Assembly (NCBI RefSeq): GCF_006438925.1
Contig: NZ_RCZA01000015.1
Coordinates: forward strand, 1 to 64,000
Direction: 5' to 3'
Length of the DNA stretch: 64,000 nucleotides
DNA from: Pseudomonas mandelii
GTDB taxonomy: Bacteria; Pseudomonadota; Gammaproteobacteria; Pseudomonadales; Pseudomonadaceae
Shown: in pieces, positions 51,438-59,785 of the stretch
Layout: every line of letters starts with the position of its first letter
Position numbering within the stretch: position 1 is the stretch's first letter
Translations under genes and position numbers: made by a program
The notes under the pieces: generated by a model
Seen by the model: the letters and a program-made list of their open reading frames with translations, nothing else
The model's database searches: none
Told to the model about the DNA's origin: nothing

Positions 51438-51758
51438 TTACAGCAAATCGTACTGCTTGAGTTTCTTGCGCAGCGTGCCTCGGTTCAGTCCGAGCAGCTC
51501 ACTGGCCTTGGTCTGGTTGCCCTTGACGTAGTTCATCACGCACTCGAGCAGGGGAGCCTCGACTTCGGAGAGCACCAGGTTGTACACATCCGTGACGGCA
51601 GCGCCTTCAAGGTGGGCGAAATAATTGTGCAGCGCCTTCTCGACACTCCCGCGAAGGGTCTGACCTTCTTCGCTCGGCGTATTGAGGTGCTGTTTCAAAT
51701 TTACGTTGTCGCTCACGGGTGTTGTTCCACTCACTAAAGTCTCGGTCATCATCGTCAT
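51438..51758 (-). CDS. fis: DNA-binding protein Fis
   Basis: 106 residues, starting MTMMTETLVSGTTP as in P. aeruginosa. The C-terminal helix-turn-helix (KASELLGLNRGTLRKKLKQY) is complete. Fis bends DNA and influences rRNA transcription, recombination and growth-phase control. It overlaps the dusB stop by four bases (ATGA), the usual dusB-fis arrangement. Longer open frames upstream are not real. Confidence 0.98.
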   Translation of the reverse strand: MTMMTETLVSGTTPVSDNVNLKQHLNTPSEEGQTLRGSVEKALHNYFAHLEGAAVTDVYNLVLSEVEAPLLECVMNYVKGNQTKASELLGLNRGTLRKKLKQYDLL

Positions 51759-52765
51759 GCGGCCACCTCGTCTCCGTCCCCTGTCAGGCTCTTGTAACGT
51801 TCGGCGAAGAAGCCCTGAACGTTGGCGCATTGTGCTTCCGTATCTTCCAAACGATTGAAGTGGGCGCGAAACTCCCTGGCGCCCGGCAAGGTTGCGAGAT
51901 ACCAGCCCACATGCTTTCGAGCAATGCGTACGCCCATGACGTCTCCATAGAAGACGTGCAGCGCAGCCAGATGCTCTAGCAGAATGCGTTCCACCTCGAT
52001 CAGCTCCAGTGCCGGGAGTTTCTCGCCGGTACGCAGAAAATGATCGATCTCGCGAAAAATCCATGGCCGCCCCTGGGCGGCCCGGCCTACCAGCAGGCCA
52101 TCGGCACCGGTCGCATCGAGCACGTACCGGGCCTTCTCTGGCGAAACGATATCGCCATTGGCGAAGACCGGAATCGACACGGCCTGCTTGATCGCGGCGA
52201 TGGTGTCGTACTCGGCTTCGCCGGTGTACAGATCGGCACGGGTGCGGCCATGGACCGCCAACGCCGTAATGCCTGCCTGCTCGGCGATCTTCGCCACGGT
52301 CAGGCCGTTCTTGTTGTCCCGGTCCCAGCCGGTGCGGATCTTCAGGGTGACCGGCACATCAACCGCAGCCACTACGGCCTGCAGGATCTCGGTCACCAGT
52401 GCTTCGTCCTTCAACAACGCGGACCCGGCGGCCTTGTTGCAGACCTTTTTCGCCGGACAGCCCATGTTGATATCAATAATCTGTGCGCCCAGTTCTACGT
52501 TGGCCCGGGCCGCATCCGCCAGCATCTGTGCATCACCACCGGCGATCTGTACCGAGCGGGGCTCGGGATCACCTTCGTGGATCATGCGCATCCGCGATTT
52601 GCGGGTGTTCCACAAGCTCATGTCGCTGGTGACCATTTCCGAGACTACAAGTCCTGCGCCCAGTCGCTTGCACAGCTGACGAAAGGGTTGGTCTGTAACC
52701 CCCGCCATCGGGGCGAGAATCAAGCCGTTGTGCAATGCGTAAGGACCGATGCGTACCGCCGACAT
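51755..52765 (-). CDS. dusB: tRNA-dihydrouridine synthase B
   Basis: 336 residues of the Dus family, an FMN flavoprotein that reduces uridines in the tRNA D-loop. The N-terminal LAPMAGVTDQPFR, the catalytic cysteine in NMGCPAKKV, and the flavin-site segment KIRTGWD are seen. It is first of a two-gene operon with fis, and its promoter lies in 52766-52950. Confidence 0.97.
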   Translation of the reverse strand: MSAVRIGPYALHNGLILAPMAGVTDQPFRQLCKRLGAGLVVSEMVTSDMSLWNTRKSRMRMIHEGDPEPRSVQIAGGDAQMLADAARANVELGAQIIDINMGCPAKKVCNKAAGSALLKDEALVTEILQAVVAAVDVPVTLKIRTGWDRDNKNGLTVAKIAEQAGITALAVHGRTRADLYTGEAEYDTIAAIKQAVSIPVFANGDIVSPEKARYVLDATGADGLLVGRAAQGRPWIFREIDHFLRTGEKLPALELIEVERILLEHLAALHVFYGDVMGVRIARKHVGWYLATLPGAREFRAHFNRLEDTEAQCANVQGFFAERYKSLTGDGDEVAA

Positions 52766-52950
52766 AGGACTTCCCTGTTGTGGGGTCGGATCATGAGAGT
52801 TCGAAAAAGGGTTGGCATGATACCCGCTCTCGATGACTGGATAAAGGCTGAATTGAACAAAATCTGAACAGTTATTCTGTTATCGCCAGCGGTTCGGTAT
52901 GAGCGGTCAAAGTCAGAAATATGCCGTCAAAGCCGTAACACTGAACCGTT

Positions 52951-54159
52951 TCACTCGGGCGAATGGAAGCTCAGGCTGTAATTCACCGCTTTGGAACCTG
53001 GATCGAGGATATCCAGTGCGATGTGGATCGGCGTTTGCGGAGGCATTTCCGCCATCCCTTCGAGATCGCCGTTGAGGTACTCGCCGGGCTTGAAGCGACG
53101 GCTGGCGATCAGGTGGCCGTTGAGGTCGGCAAAACGCAACTCCAGCAGCGGGAACGGCTGGGAGAAGGGCGCGCGGTTGTAGATGATCGCGTCGACCACC
53201 AGTGCACCGCTGAAGTCCGGGTGGCTGCGGACCACCAGGTTGCTGCTTTTGATTTTGGCGATGTCGACTTTGGATGGCACGGTGCAGCCGATTTGCGGGC
53301 ACAGTTGCTGGAACCACGGACGGTACTGGTCCTGGCGCGCCAGTTCATCGAAATGGTAGGCGATGTACTGGCCGGCGAGTGCGGCAGCGCCGAGCAGGAT
53401 CAACAGCAGCCAGAAAAATCGGCGACCCCAGGGTGAGCGGCGTTTTTGCCAGTCCAGTTGCAGCGGGTCATCGGTCAGGTCTTGCAGGGCATCAGCGCGG
53501 ACAGCCGGCTCGCGCTTTTTGCGCACAGGCTCGATCGAGGGCAGATCGTCGTCGATGTCATCGGTCGCCGACAGGCGTTTGTGATGCATCGGTATGTCGA
53601 GTGGGTCGTGCAGACGCAGCTGTGGCGGCTGATGTTCGTCGTCCAGTTCCACTGGCTCCAGGGACAGCGAAGGTTCGGTGCGCGAGTATTTGCTCGGATC
53701 GAGTTCCAGCTCCGGCAAATCGGCTTCAGCGGTCTGCGCACGATCGGCGGCTGATTCGCTGAACAGGCTGTCGGGCCACGTCGCTTCTTCGTGCCCGACG
53801 GTATCCCGGCTGGCACTGAGGTTGTCTTCGCGCTGTCTGCCGAATTCCGTGGTCGGCTGGATCTCCCGTTGTTCGAGGCGGGCGAGCTCTTCGTCCAGGT
53901 CCAGGCTGTCCAGATCCAGCTCGGCCGCGGTCCATTGCTTTTGGCTGATGGCTCGCGGCTCCGGCGGTTCGACGATGGCCGGGGTAACCGGCGTGATCGC
54001 GTCTTTGCCGGTCCGTTGTTCAAGCAGCTGCTTGGCGGCGTTGAACACCTGCAAGCACGAGCCGCAACGAACCACTCCGCGGGCCACGCTCAATTGAGCA
54101 TGGCTGACGCGGAAGCTGGTTTGGCAATGCGGGCACTGGGTGACGAAGCTGTCGGTCAT
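52951..54159 (-). CDS. Zinc-ribbon DUF3426-family membrane protein
   Basis: 402 residues. An N-terminal zinc ribbon (CPHCQTSF ... CGSCLQVF) precedes a long acidic, low-complexity linker, a single hydrophobic segment near 245-265 (FFWLLLILLGAAALAG), and a C-terminal DUF3426 domain with a beta-rich fold. Function unknown; the gene commonly follows prmA in pseudomonads. It is 30 bases downstream of prmA. Confidence 0.9.
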   Translation of the reverse strand: MTDSFVTQCPHCQTSFRVSHAQLSVARGVVRCGSCLQVFNAAKQLLEQRTGKDAITPVTPAIVEPPEPRAISQKQWTAAELDLDSLDLDEELARLEQREIQPTTEFGRQREDNLSASRDTVGHEEATWPDSLFSESAADRAQTAEADLPELELDPSKYSRTEPSLSLEPVELDDEHQPPQLRLHDPLDIPMHHKRLSATDDIDDDLPSIEPVRKKREPAVRADALQDLTDDPLQLDWQKRRSPWGRRFFWLLLILLGAAALAGQYIAYHFDELARQDQYRPWFQQLCPQIGCTVPSKVDIAKIKSSNLVVRSHPDFSGALVVDAIIYNRAPFSQPFPLLELRFADLNGHLIASRRFKPGEYLNGDLEGMAEMPPQTPIHIALDILDPGSKAVNYSLSFHSPE

Positions 54160-54189
54160 GCGGCGATCCGGTTTATGCAGGTGCTCATT

Positions 54190-55068
54190 CTAGCGCCGAC
54201 GGCCAGTGATGCGCACCCAGCCATCGCGATTGGCGATCGGGTCCAGATCGAAGTCCTGGGCGTAAGCCTTGGCGACTTCTTCACCTTGCTCGGCAAGGAT
54301 GCCCGACAGCGCCAGACGACCACCGGATTTGACCAGGCTGGACAATTGCGGCGCCAGGGAAACCAGCGGGCCGGCAAGAATGTTGGCCACCAGCACGTCG
54401 GCCTGAACTTGCGGCAGATCTTCTGGCAGGTACAGCGGGAACAGCGCTTCGGCAATGTTGTTGCGCCCGGCGTTGTCGCGGGAGGCTTCCAGAGCTTGCA
54501 CGTCGATATCGGTACCGACGGCTTCCTTGGCGCCCAGCAGCAGGGCGGCAATCGCCAGAATCCCCGAGCCGCAGCCGAAATCCAGCACGTTGCAGTCTTT
54601 CAGGTCCTGGCCGTCGAGCCATTCCAGGCACAGTGCGGTGGTCGGGTGTGTGCCGGTGCCGAACGCCAGGCCCGGATCCAGCAGCAAATTCACGGCGTCA
54701 GGCTCTGGCGCGGCGTGCCAGCTTGGGACGATCCACAGGCGCTGGCCGAAACGCATCGGCTGGAAACCGTCCATCCAGCTACGTTCCCAGTCCTGGTCTT
54801 CGATGACTTCGCTGTGATGCTCGGGCAGCGGGCTGCCGGTCAGCAACTCGAGGTGGGCCAGCACGGTGGCGGCTTCGGTGCCACCTTCGAACAGGGCCAG
54901 CAGGTGCGTGTGCGACCACAGCGGCGTGGTGTTGAGTTCCGGCTCGAAGATCGGCTGATCTTCGGCGTCCATGAAGGTCACCGATACGGCGCCCACTTCA
55001 AGGAAAGCGTCTTCGTAGGTTTCGGCTTGTTCTGGGCTGATGGCGAGACGGACTTGCAGCCAAGGCAT
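54190..55068 (-). CDS. prmA: Ribosomal protein L11 methyltransferase
   Basis: 292 residues from the ATG giving MPWLQVRLAISPEQ, with AAGG upstream. It trimethylates L11 at several positions using SAM. The SAM site is VLDFGCGSGILAIAA near 160. The motif GLAFGTGTHPTT is typical of the family. Located between the DUF3426 gene and accC. Confidence 0.97.
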   Translation of the reverse strand: MPWLQVRLAISPEQAETYEDAFLEVGAVSVTFMDAEDQPIFEPELNTTPLWSHTHLLALFEGGTEAATVLAHLELLTGSPLPEHHSEVIEDQDWERSWMDGFQPMRFGQRLWIVPSWHAAPEPDAVNLLLDPGLAFGTGTHPTTALCLEWLDGQDLKDCNVLDFGCGSGILAIAALLLGAKEAVGTDIDVQALEASRDNAGRNNIAEALFPLYLPEDLPQVQADVLVANILAGPLVSLAPQLSSLVKSGGRLALSGILAEQGEEVAKAYAQDFDLDPIANRDGWVRITGRRR

Positions 55069-55197
55069 GGCGGGCACCTTTGAAAAATATTGATTGCAGC
55101 CTAGCGGGCTGCGAGAAGCGCGCAAGTTTACGCGAGCGCGAAGGTTTTGTGGGAGTGGGCAGCTCTGAATGCCGGTCAGTTAAGTCGCGACACCCCT

Positions 55198-55329
55198 GTA
55201 GCAGCTGGCGAAGCCGGCGTTCGGCTGCGCAGCAGTCGTGAATCCAGGCAATGCGGTGCTTCAGGAAGACCGCGTTCTCAGGTTTTACGACTGCTTCGCA
55301 GCCGAACGCAGGCTTCGCCAGCTGCTACA
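55198..55329. repeat. Long imperfect palindromic repeat between prmA and accC
   Basis: Arms of about 43 bases (TGTAGCAGCTGGCGAAG... and near complement) around about 47 bases. Second copy of the type at 29413-29545. Confidence 0.85.
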
Positions 55330-55366
55330 AGGGTGTGTTGCGTTGGCTTGCTTTATGAAACCTTCA

Positions 55367-55397
55367 GAAACAACAAAGCCGCTCGAAAGCGGCCTTG
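55367..55397 (-). terminator. Rho-independent terminator of the accBC operon
   Basis: On the - strand GCCGCT-TTCG-AGCGGC is followed by TTTGTTGTTTC. It lies 18 bases after the accC stop. Confidence 0.9.
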
Positions 55398-55414
55398 TTG
55401 GTATGGGTCACAGC

Positions 55415-56773
55415 TTAATGCTTTTCGGCAGCCAGCTTGTGTTCCAGGTAGTGGATGTTGATTCCACCTTTGCAGAAGCCTTCATCGCGGACCAGGTCGC
55501 GGTGCAGCGGGATGTTGGTCTTGATCCCGTCGACAACGATTTCGTCCAGCGCATTGCGCATGCGCGCCATGGCTTCGTCACGGGTTGCGCCGTAGGTGAT
55601 CAGCTTGCCGATCAACGAATCGTAGTTCGGCGGAACGGCATAACCACTGTACAGGTGCGAATCGACGCGAACGCCGTTGCCGCCTGGTGCGTGGAAATGC
55701 TTGACCGTGCCTGGGCTCGGCATGAACGTTTTCGGGTCTTCGGCGTTGATTCGGCATTCCAGTGCATGACCGCGGATAACCACGTCTTCCTGGGTGTACG
55801 ACAGCTTGTTGCCAGCGGCGATGCTGAGCATCTCCTTGACGATGTCGATGCCGGTGACCATTTCCGAAACCGGGTGCTCAACCTGAACGCGGGTGTTCAT
55901 TTCGATGAAATAGAACGCGCCGTTCTCGTACAGGAACTCGAAAGTACCCGCGCCACGGTAGTTGATGTCGATGCAAGCCTTGACGCAGCGTGCGAGGACT
56001 TCAGCCCGTGCCTTCTCATCGATGCCCGGTGCCGGCGCTTCTTCGAGAACCTTCTGGTGACGACGTTGCAGCGAGCAATCGCGGTCGCCCAGATGGATGG
56101 CGTGGCCCTGGCCGTCGGAAAGTACCTGAACTTCCACGTGACGTGGGTTGGTCAGGAATTTTTCCAGATAGACCATCGGGTTGCCGAACGCCGCGCCTGC
56201 TTCGGAGCGGGTCAGTTTCGCCGAGGAGATCAGGTCTTCTTCTTTATGCACAACGCGCATGCCGCGACCACCGCCGCCGCCAGCGGCTTTGATGATCACC
56301 GGGTAACCGACTTCGCGACCGATGCGCAGAGCGGTTTCTTCGTCTTCAGGCAACGGGCCGTCGGAACCCGGAACGGTTGGAACACCGGCTGCGATCATGG
56401 CGTGCTTGGCCGATACCTTGTCGCCCATCAGGCGAATGGTGTCGGCTTTCGGGCCAATGAACGCGAAGCCGGAGTTTTCGACCTGTTCGGCGAAGTCAGC
56501 GTTTTCCGCAAGGAAACCGTAGCCTGGGTGAATGGCGGTAGCGCCAGTCACTTCAGCCGCGGCGATGATTGCCGGGATGTGCAGATAAGAATGCGCGGCC
56601 GAGGCCGGGCCGATGCAAACGGATTCGTCTGCCAGACCCAGGTGCATCAGCTCTTTGTCGGCCTTGGAGTAAACGGCGACAGTCTTGATGCCCATCTCTT
56701 TGCAGGCACGCAGAATCCGCAGGGCGATCTCACCGCGGTTGGCGATCAGAACTTTTTCCAACTTCGCAGTCAT
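55415..56773 (-). CDS. accC: Acetyl-CoA carboxylase, biotin carboxylase subunit
   Basis: 452 residues from the ATG giving MTAKLEKVLIANRG, with GGAG upstream. It carboxylates biotin on AccB using ATP and bicarbonate, the first step of fatty-acid synthesis. ATP-grasp features are the glycine-rich loop KAAGGGGGRGMRVV and FIEMNTRVQVEHPV near 290. It lies 17 bases after accB, and a strong terminator follows. Confidence 0.98.
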   Translation of the reverse strand: MTAKLEKVLIANRGEIALRILRACKEMGIKTVAVYSKADKELMHLGLADESVCIGPASAAHSYLHIPAIIAAAEVTGATAIHPGYGFLAENADFAEQVENSGFAFIGPKADTIRLMGDKVSAKHAMIAAGVPTVPGSDGPLPEDEETALRIGREVGYPVIIKAAGGGGGRGMRVVHKEEDLISSAKLTRSEAGAAFGNPMVYLEKFLTNPRHVEVQVLSDGQGHAIHLGDRDCSLQRRHQKVLEEAPAPGIDEKARAEVLARCVKACIDINYRGAGTFEFLYENGAFYFIEMNTRVQVEHPVSEMVTGIDIVKEMLSIAAGNKLSYTQEDVVIRGHALECRINAEDPKTFMPSPGTVKHFHAPGGNGVRVDSHLYSGYAVPPNYDSLIGKLITYGATRDEAMARMRNALDEIVVDGIKTNIPLHRDLVRDEGFCKGGINIHYLEHKLAAEKH

Positions 56774-56790
56774 CAAAGTCTCTCCGCGGT

Positions 56791-57252
56791 TCAAACGATG
56801 GTGAACAGCGGTTGGTCGTACTCAACCGGCTGGCCGTCTTCGACGAGGATGGATTCGATCACACCGCTGCTTTCAGCTTCGATGTGGTTCATCATCTTCA
56901 TGGCTTCGACGATGCACAGGGTGTCGCCTTTCTTCACGGTCTGGCCGACTTCAACGAAGGACGGCGAGGATGGCGAAGATTTGCGATAGAAGGTGCCGAC
57001 CATAGGCGAACGGGCAACGTTACCGTTCAGAACTGGCGCGGCCGGAGCAGCAGGTGCGGCGGCAGCAACCGGGGCAGCAGCAACAGGCGCAGGCGCCGGA
57101 GCATGCATTGGAGCCGGTGCGTAGTACTGCTGAGCCGGGGTCTTGCTGTGACGGCTGATGCGTACGGACTCTTCGCCTTCCTTGATCTCGAGCTCGTCGA
57201 TGCCGGACTCTTCCAGCAGTTCGATCAGTTTCTTAACTTTACGGATATCCAT
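56791..57252 (-). CDS. accB: Acetyl-CoA carboxylase biotin carrier protein
   Basis: 153 residues. An N-terminal helical region (MDIRKVKKLIELLEES) is followed by an Ala/Pro-rich linker (about 45-80) and the biotinyl domain, with the biotin-carrying lysine in VEAMKMMN. It carries carboxybiotin between AccC and the transferase AccAD. Operon order is aroQ-accB-accC with 46 bases between aroQ and accB. Confidence 0.98.
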   Translation of the reverse strand: MDIRKVKKLIELLEESGIDELEIKEGEESVRISRHSKTPAQQYYAPAPMHAPAPAPVAAAPVAAAAPAAPAAPVLNGNVARSPMVGTFYRKSSPSSPSFVEVGQTVKKGDTLCIVEAMKMMNHIEAESSGVIESILVEDGQPVEYDQPLFTIV

Positions 57253-57298
57253 GAATCATCAACTCCCAAGGGTCGGTCAGGGGCGTTACGCTTGTTGT

Positions 57299-57751
57299 TC
57301 AAGCCGTTGCCTGTCTTTCAAGCAGCTCTAGTGCAGCCTCCAGGGCCAGTCGATAACCGCTGGCGCCAAGGCCGCAGATCACTCCCACCGCTACGTCGGA
57401 GAAGTAAGAGTGATGGCGGAAAGGTTCGCGTTTGTGCACGTTAGACAAATGCACTTCGATGAATGGGATGCTCACCGCCAGCAGCGCGTCACGTAATGCG
57501 ACACTTGTGTGCGTAAAAGCTGCTGGGTTGATCAGAATGAAGTCCACACCTTCGCTGCGGGCAGCGTGGATGCGGTCGATCAATTCGTACTCGGCGTTGC
57601 TTTGCAGGTGCAGCAAATGGTGGCCGGCTTCACGGGCACGGCGTTCCAGGTCCTGGTTGATCTGCGCCAGTGTCGTAGCGCCGTAGGTACCCGGTTCACG
57701 GGTGCCGAGCATGTTCAGGTTGGGTCCGTGCAGAACCAGTAGCGTCGCCAT
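57299..57751 (-). CDS. aroQ: Type II 3-dehydroquinate dehydratase
   Basis: 150 residues from the ATG giving MATLLVLHGPNLNML, with AAGGA upstream. It removes water from 3-dehydroquinate in the shikimate pathway. The family landmarks are GPNLNMLGTREP with the catalytic tyrosine in GTYG, INPAAFTHTS near 80, and VHLSNVHKREPFRHHS near 100. First in the aroQ-accB-accC operon. Confidence 0.98.
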   Translation of the reverse strand: MATLLVLHGPNLNMLGTREPGTYGATTLAQINQDLERRAREAGHHLLHLQSNAEYELIDRIHAARSEGVDFILINPAAFTHTSVALRDALLAVSIPFIEVHLSNVHKREPFRHHSYFSDVAVGVICGLGASGYRLALEAALELLERQATA

Positions 57752-57882
57752 CTGCTGTTCCTTGTGATCTGTGTGCAATTGTCAGAACCCGGCGACTATG
57801 CCGCAAAGCCTTTGTGACTGTCCAGTTCTATGCAATAGCCAGCACGATGGCCGATGTTTGCGCGAAATATGTGACCGGGTTA

Positions 57883-59622
57883 TTAAATTCGGTCATTTGC
57901 TTTCACAACACGTTCGGCGAAGTCGGTGGCGTTGATCTCGCCGATCACTCGCACATCGGCGTGTTCGACGCCGTCCTTGCCGAAAAACATCAGCGCTGGC
58001 GGGCCAAACAGTTTGTAGCGGTCAAGCAAGGCGCGTTGCTCGGCGTTGCTGGCGGTGATGTCGAAGCGGATCAGTCGATAGCCTTTGAGAAGTTCGACGA
58101 CCTTGGCATCGTTGAGCACCTTATGTTCGATGACTTTGCAACTGATGCACCAGTCGGCGTACCAGTCGAGCAGCAGCGGGGTGCCTGAAAATTTGGCTTC
58201 GGCGAGGACGCGGTCCAGGTCAGCCGGAGTGCTGACGGTTTGCCAGGCACTGGTGTTTTGCGGTTGCTCATTGCCGGCAACCGTGCGCGGCTGGCCAATC
58301 GGATTGAGCAGGTCGGTCTGGCCGCTAAACGCTCCGTACCAACACGCCAGCGCATAAAACAGCAGGAACATCCCCAGCAATTGGCCCAGGCGTTTTCTCG
58401 GCGGTTTGTAGACGAACTCCAGCGCACCCATGAACAACCCGACGCCACCGGCCAGCAAGCCGATCAGCAGCAACGTGATCTGGCCCGGCAGTACTCGACT
58501 GAGCAGGCCGATCGCCAGCCCCAGCAACAAAACGCCAATCGCGTTTTTTACATATACCAGCCAGGGTCCGCTTTTCGGCAGCCAGGCGGCGCCACCGGTG
58601 GCGACCAGTAGCAGCGGGGCGCCCATGCCGAGGCCGAGCATGAACAGTTTCAGACCACCGCCCAATGCATCGCCGCTGGCGCTGATGTACAGCAGCGCGC
58701 CGGCCAGCGGCGCCGAGACGCAGGGCGACACCAACAGGCTGGAAACCACGCCCAGCACGGCGGCGCCCCACAACGAACCGCCCTCGGTGCGACCGGCGAT
58801 TCGATCCAGCCGACTGCTGATAGCGTGAGGTAGCTTGAGTTCGAAGACGCCAAACATCGCCAAGGCAAACAGCGCAAAAAACATCGCGAACGGCACCAGC
58901 ACCCACGCCGATTGCAGCCGCGCCTGAAGATTGAGCTGTGCGCCGAACATCCCCATCAATGCCCCGAGCAGGGCGAAGCAGGCGGCCATTGGCAGCACGT
59001 AGGCCAAAGATAGATTGAAGCCGCGTAACCCCCCCACCTGACCACGCAAAACCACGCCGGACAGAATCGGCAGCATCGGCAGCACGCACGGTGTGAACGT
59101 CAGGCCTATGCCTGCGAGGAAGAACAGCGCCAGTTCGCGCCAGCTCCAGGCCGGGGGCGCGCCTGCGCTGCCATCAATACTCAGGCGCTCGGTTTCGGGT
59201 GGATAGCACAAGCCTTTGTCGGCGCAACCCTGGTACGTAACCACCAGGGTGAAGGCGCGTTGATCAGTACGCGGCAGTTCGACTTCGAGAATGCCGTGGT
59301 AGACCTCGACATCGCCGAAATACTCATCGTGCTTCTGTTCGCCCTTGGGCAGTTGTGCAGCGCCCAGGCCTGCATCGGGCGGGTCGGTGCGAAACTGAAA
59401 GCGGTGCCGGTAGAGGTAGTAGCCCTCTGTGGCGACGAAACGCAGTTTGATCGATTGCGGTGTGCTTTCTACCAGACTCAGCTGAAAGGCTTCACGCACC
59501 GGCAGAAAGTCGGCGCTGTTGTTGATCGAGCCCAACGTTGAACTGGGCCGACTGTCCAGCAAACCGGCGGCGGTGGCCGGCAGGGCAAGCACAAAAAACA
59601 ACAAGCAGAGCAAACGGCGCAT
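57883..59622 (-). CDS. dsbD: Thiol:disulfide interchange protein DsbD
   Basis: 579 residues from the ATG giving MRRLLCLLFFVLAL (GAGA upstream); a longer frame runs into repeat and neighbouring sequence. A signal peptide is followed by an N-terminal periplasmic domain, an eight-helix membrane domain (cysteines in FTPCVLPMLP and VSPCVSAPL), and a C-terminal thioredoxin domain with CISC. It carries electrons from cytoplasmic thioredoxin to the periplasm for DsbC and cytochrome c assembly. Also called dipZ. Confidence 0.96.
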   Translation of the reverse strand: MRRLLCLLFFVLALPATAAGLLDSRPSSTLGSINNSADFLPVREAFQLSLVESTPQSIKLRFVATEGYYLYRHRFQFRTDPPDAGLGAAQLPKGEQKHDEYFGDVEVYHGILEVELPRTDQRAFTLVVTYQGCADKGLCYPPETERLSIDGSAGAPPAWSWRELALFFLAGIGLTFTPCVLPMLPILSGVVLRGQVGGLRGFNLSLAYVLPMAACFALLGALMGMFGAQLNLQARLQSAWVLVPFAMFFALFALAMFGVFELKLPHAISSRLDRIAGRTEGGSLWGAAVLGVVSSLLVSPCVSAPLAGALLYISASGDALGGGLKLFMLGLGMGAPLLLVATGGAAWLPKSGPWLVYVKNAIGVLLLGLAIGLLSRVLPGQITLLLIGLLAGGVGLFMGALEFVYKPPRKRLGQLLGMFLLFYALACWYGAFSGQTDLLNPIGQPRTVAGNEQPQNTSAWQTVSTPADLDRVLAEAKFSGTPLLLDWYADWCISCKVIEHKVLNDAKVVELLKGYRLIRFDITASNAEQRALLDRYKLFGPPALMFFGKDGVEHADVRVIGEINATDFAERVVKANDRI

Positions 59623-59712
59623 GACAATCTCGCGTATCGAAAGTGAGGGCATGATAGCGGACGGCGGTCGGGTGTGCAGGGCGGGGAGTCTTGCGGTGAT
59701 TGCAATGACGCC

Positions 59713-59776
59713 TTCGCGAGCAGGCTCGCTCCCACAATGGAACGCGTACCCCTGTGGGAGCGAGCCTGCTCGCGAA
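59713..59776. repeat. REPIN-like palindrome between the MCP gene and dsbD
   Basis: Perfect 24-base arms (TTCGCGAGCAGGCTCGCTCC...) around 16 bases. Same family as 25576-25639 and 49646-49736. Confidence 0.9.
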
Positions 59777-59785
59777 CGCGATCTT

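Noticed and set aside
49608..51737. 709-codon open frame on the + strand opposite purH
   Set aside because: Shadow of purH, a certain core gene. Its length reflects codon bias only.
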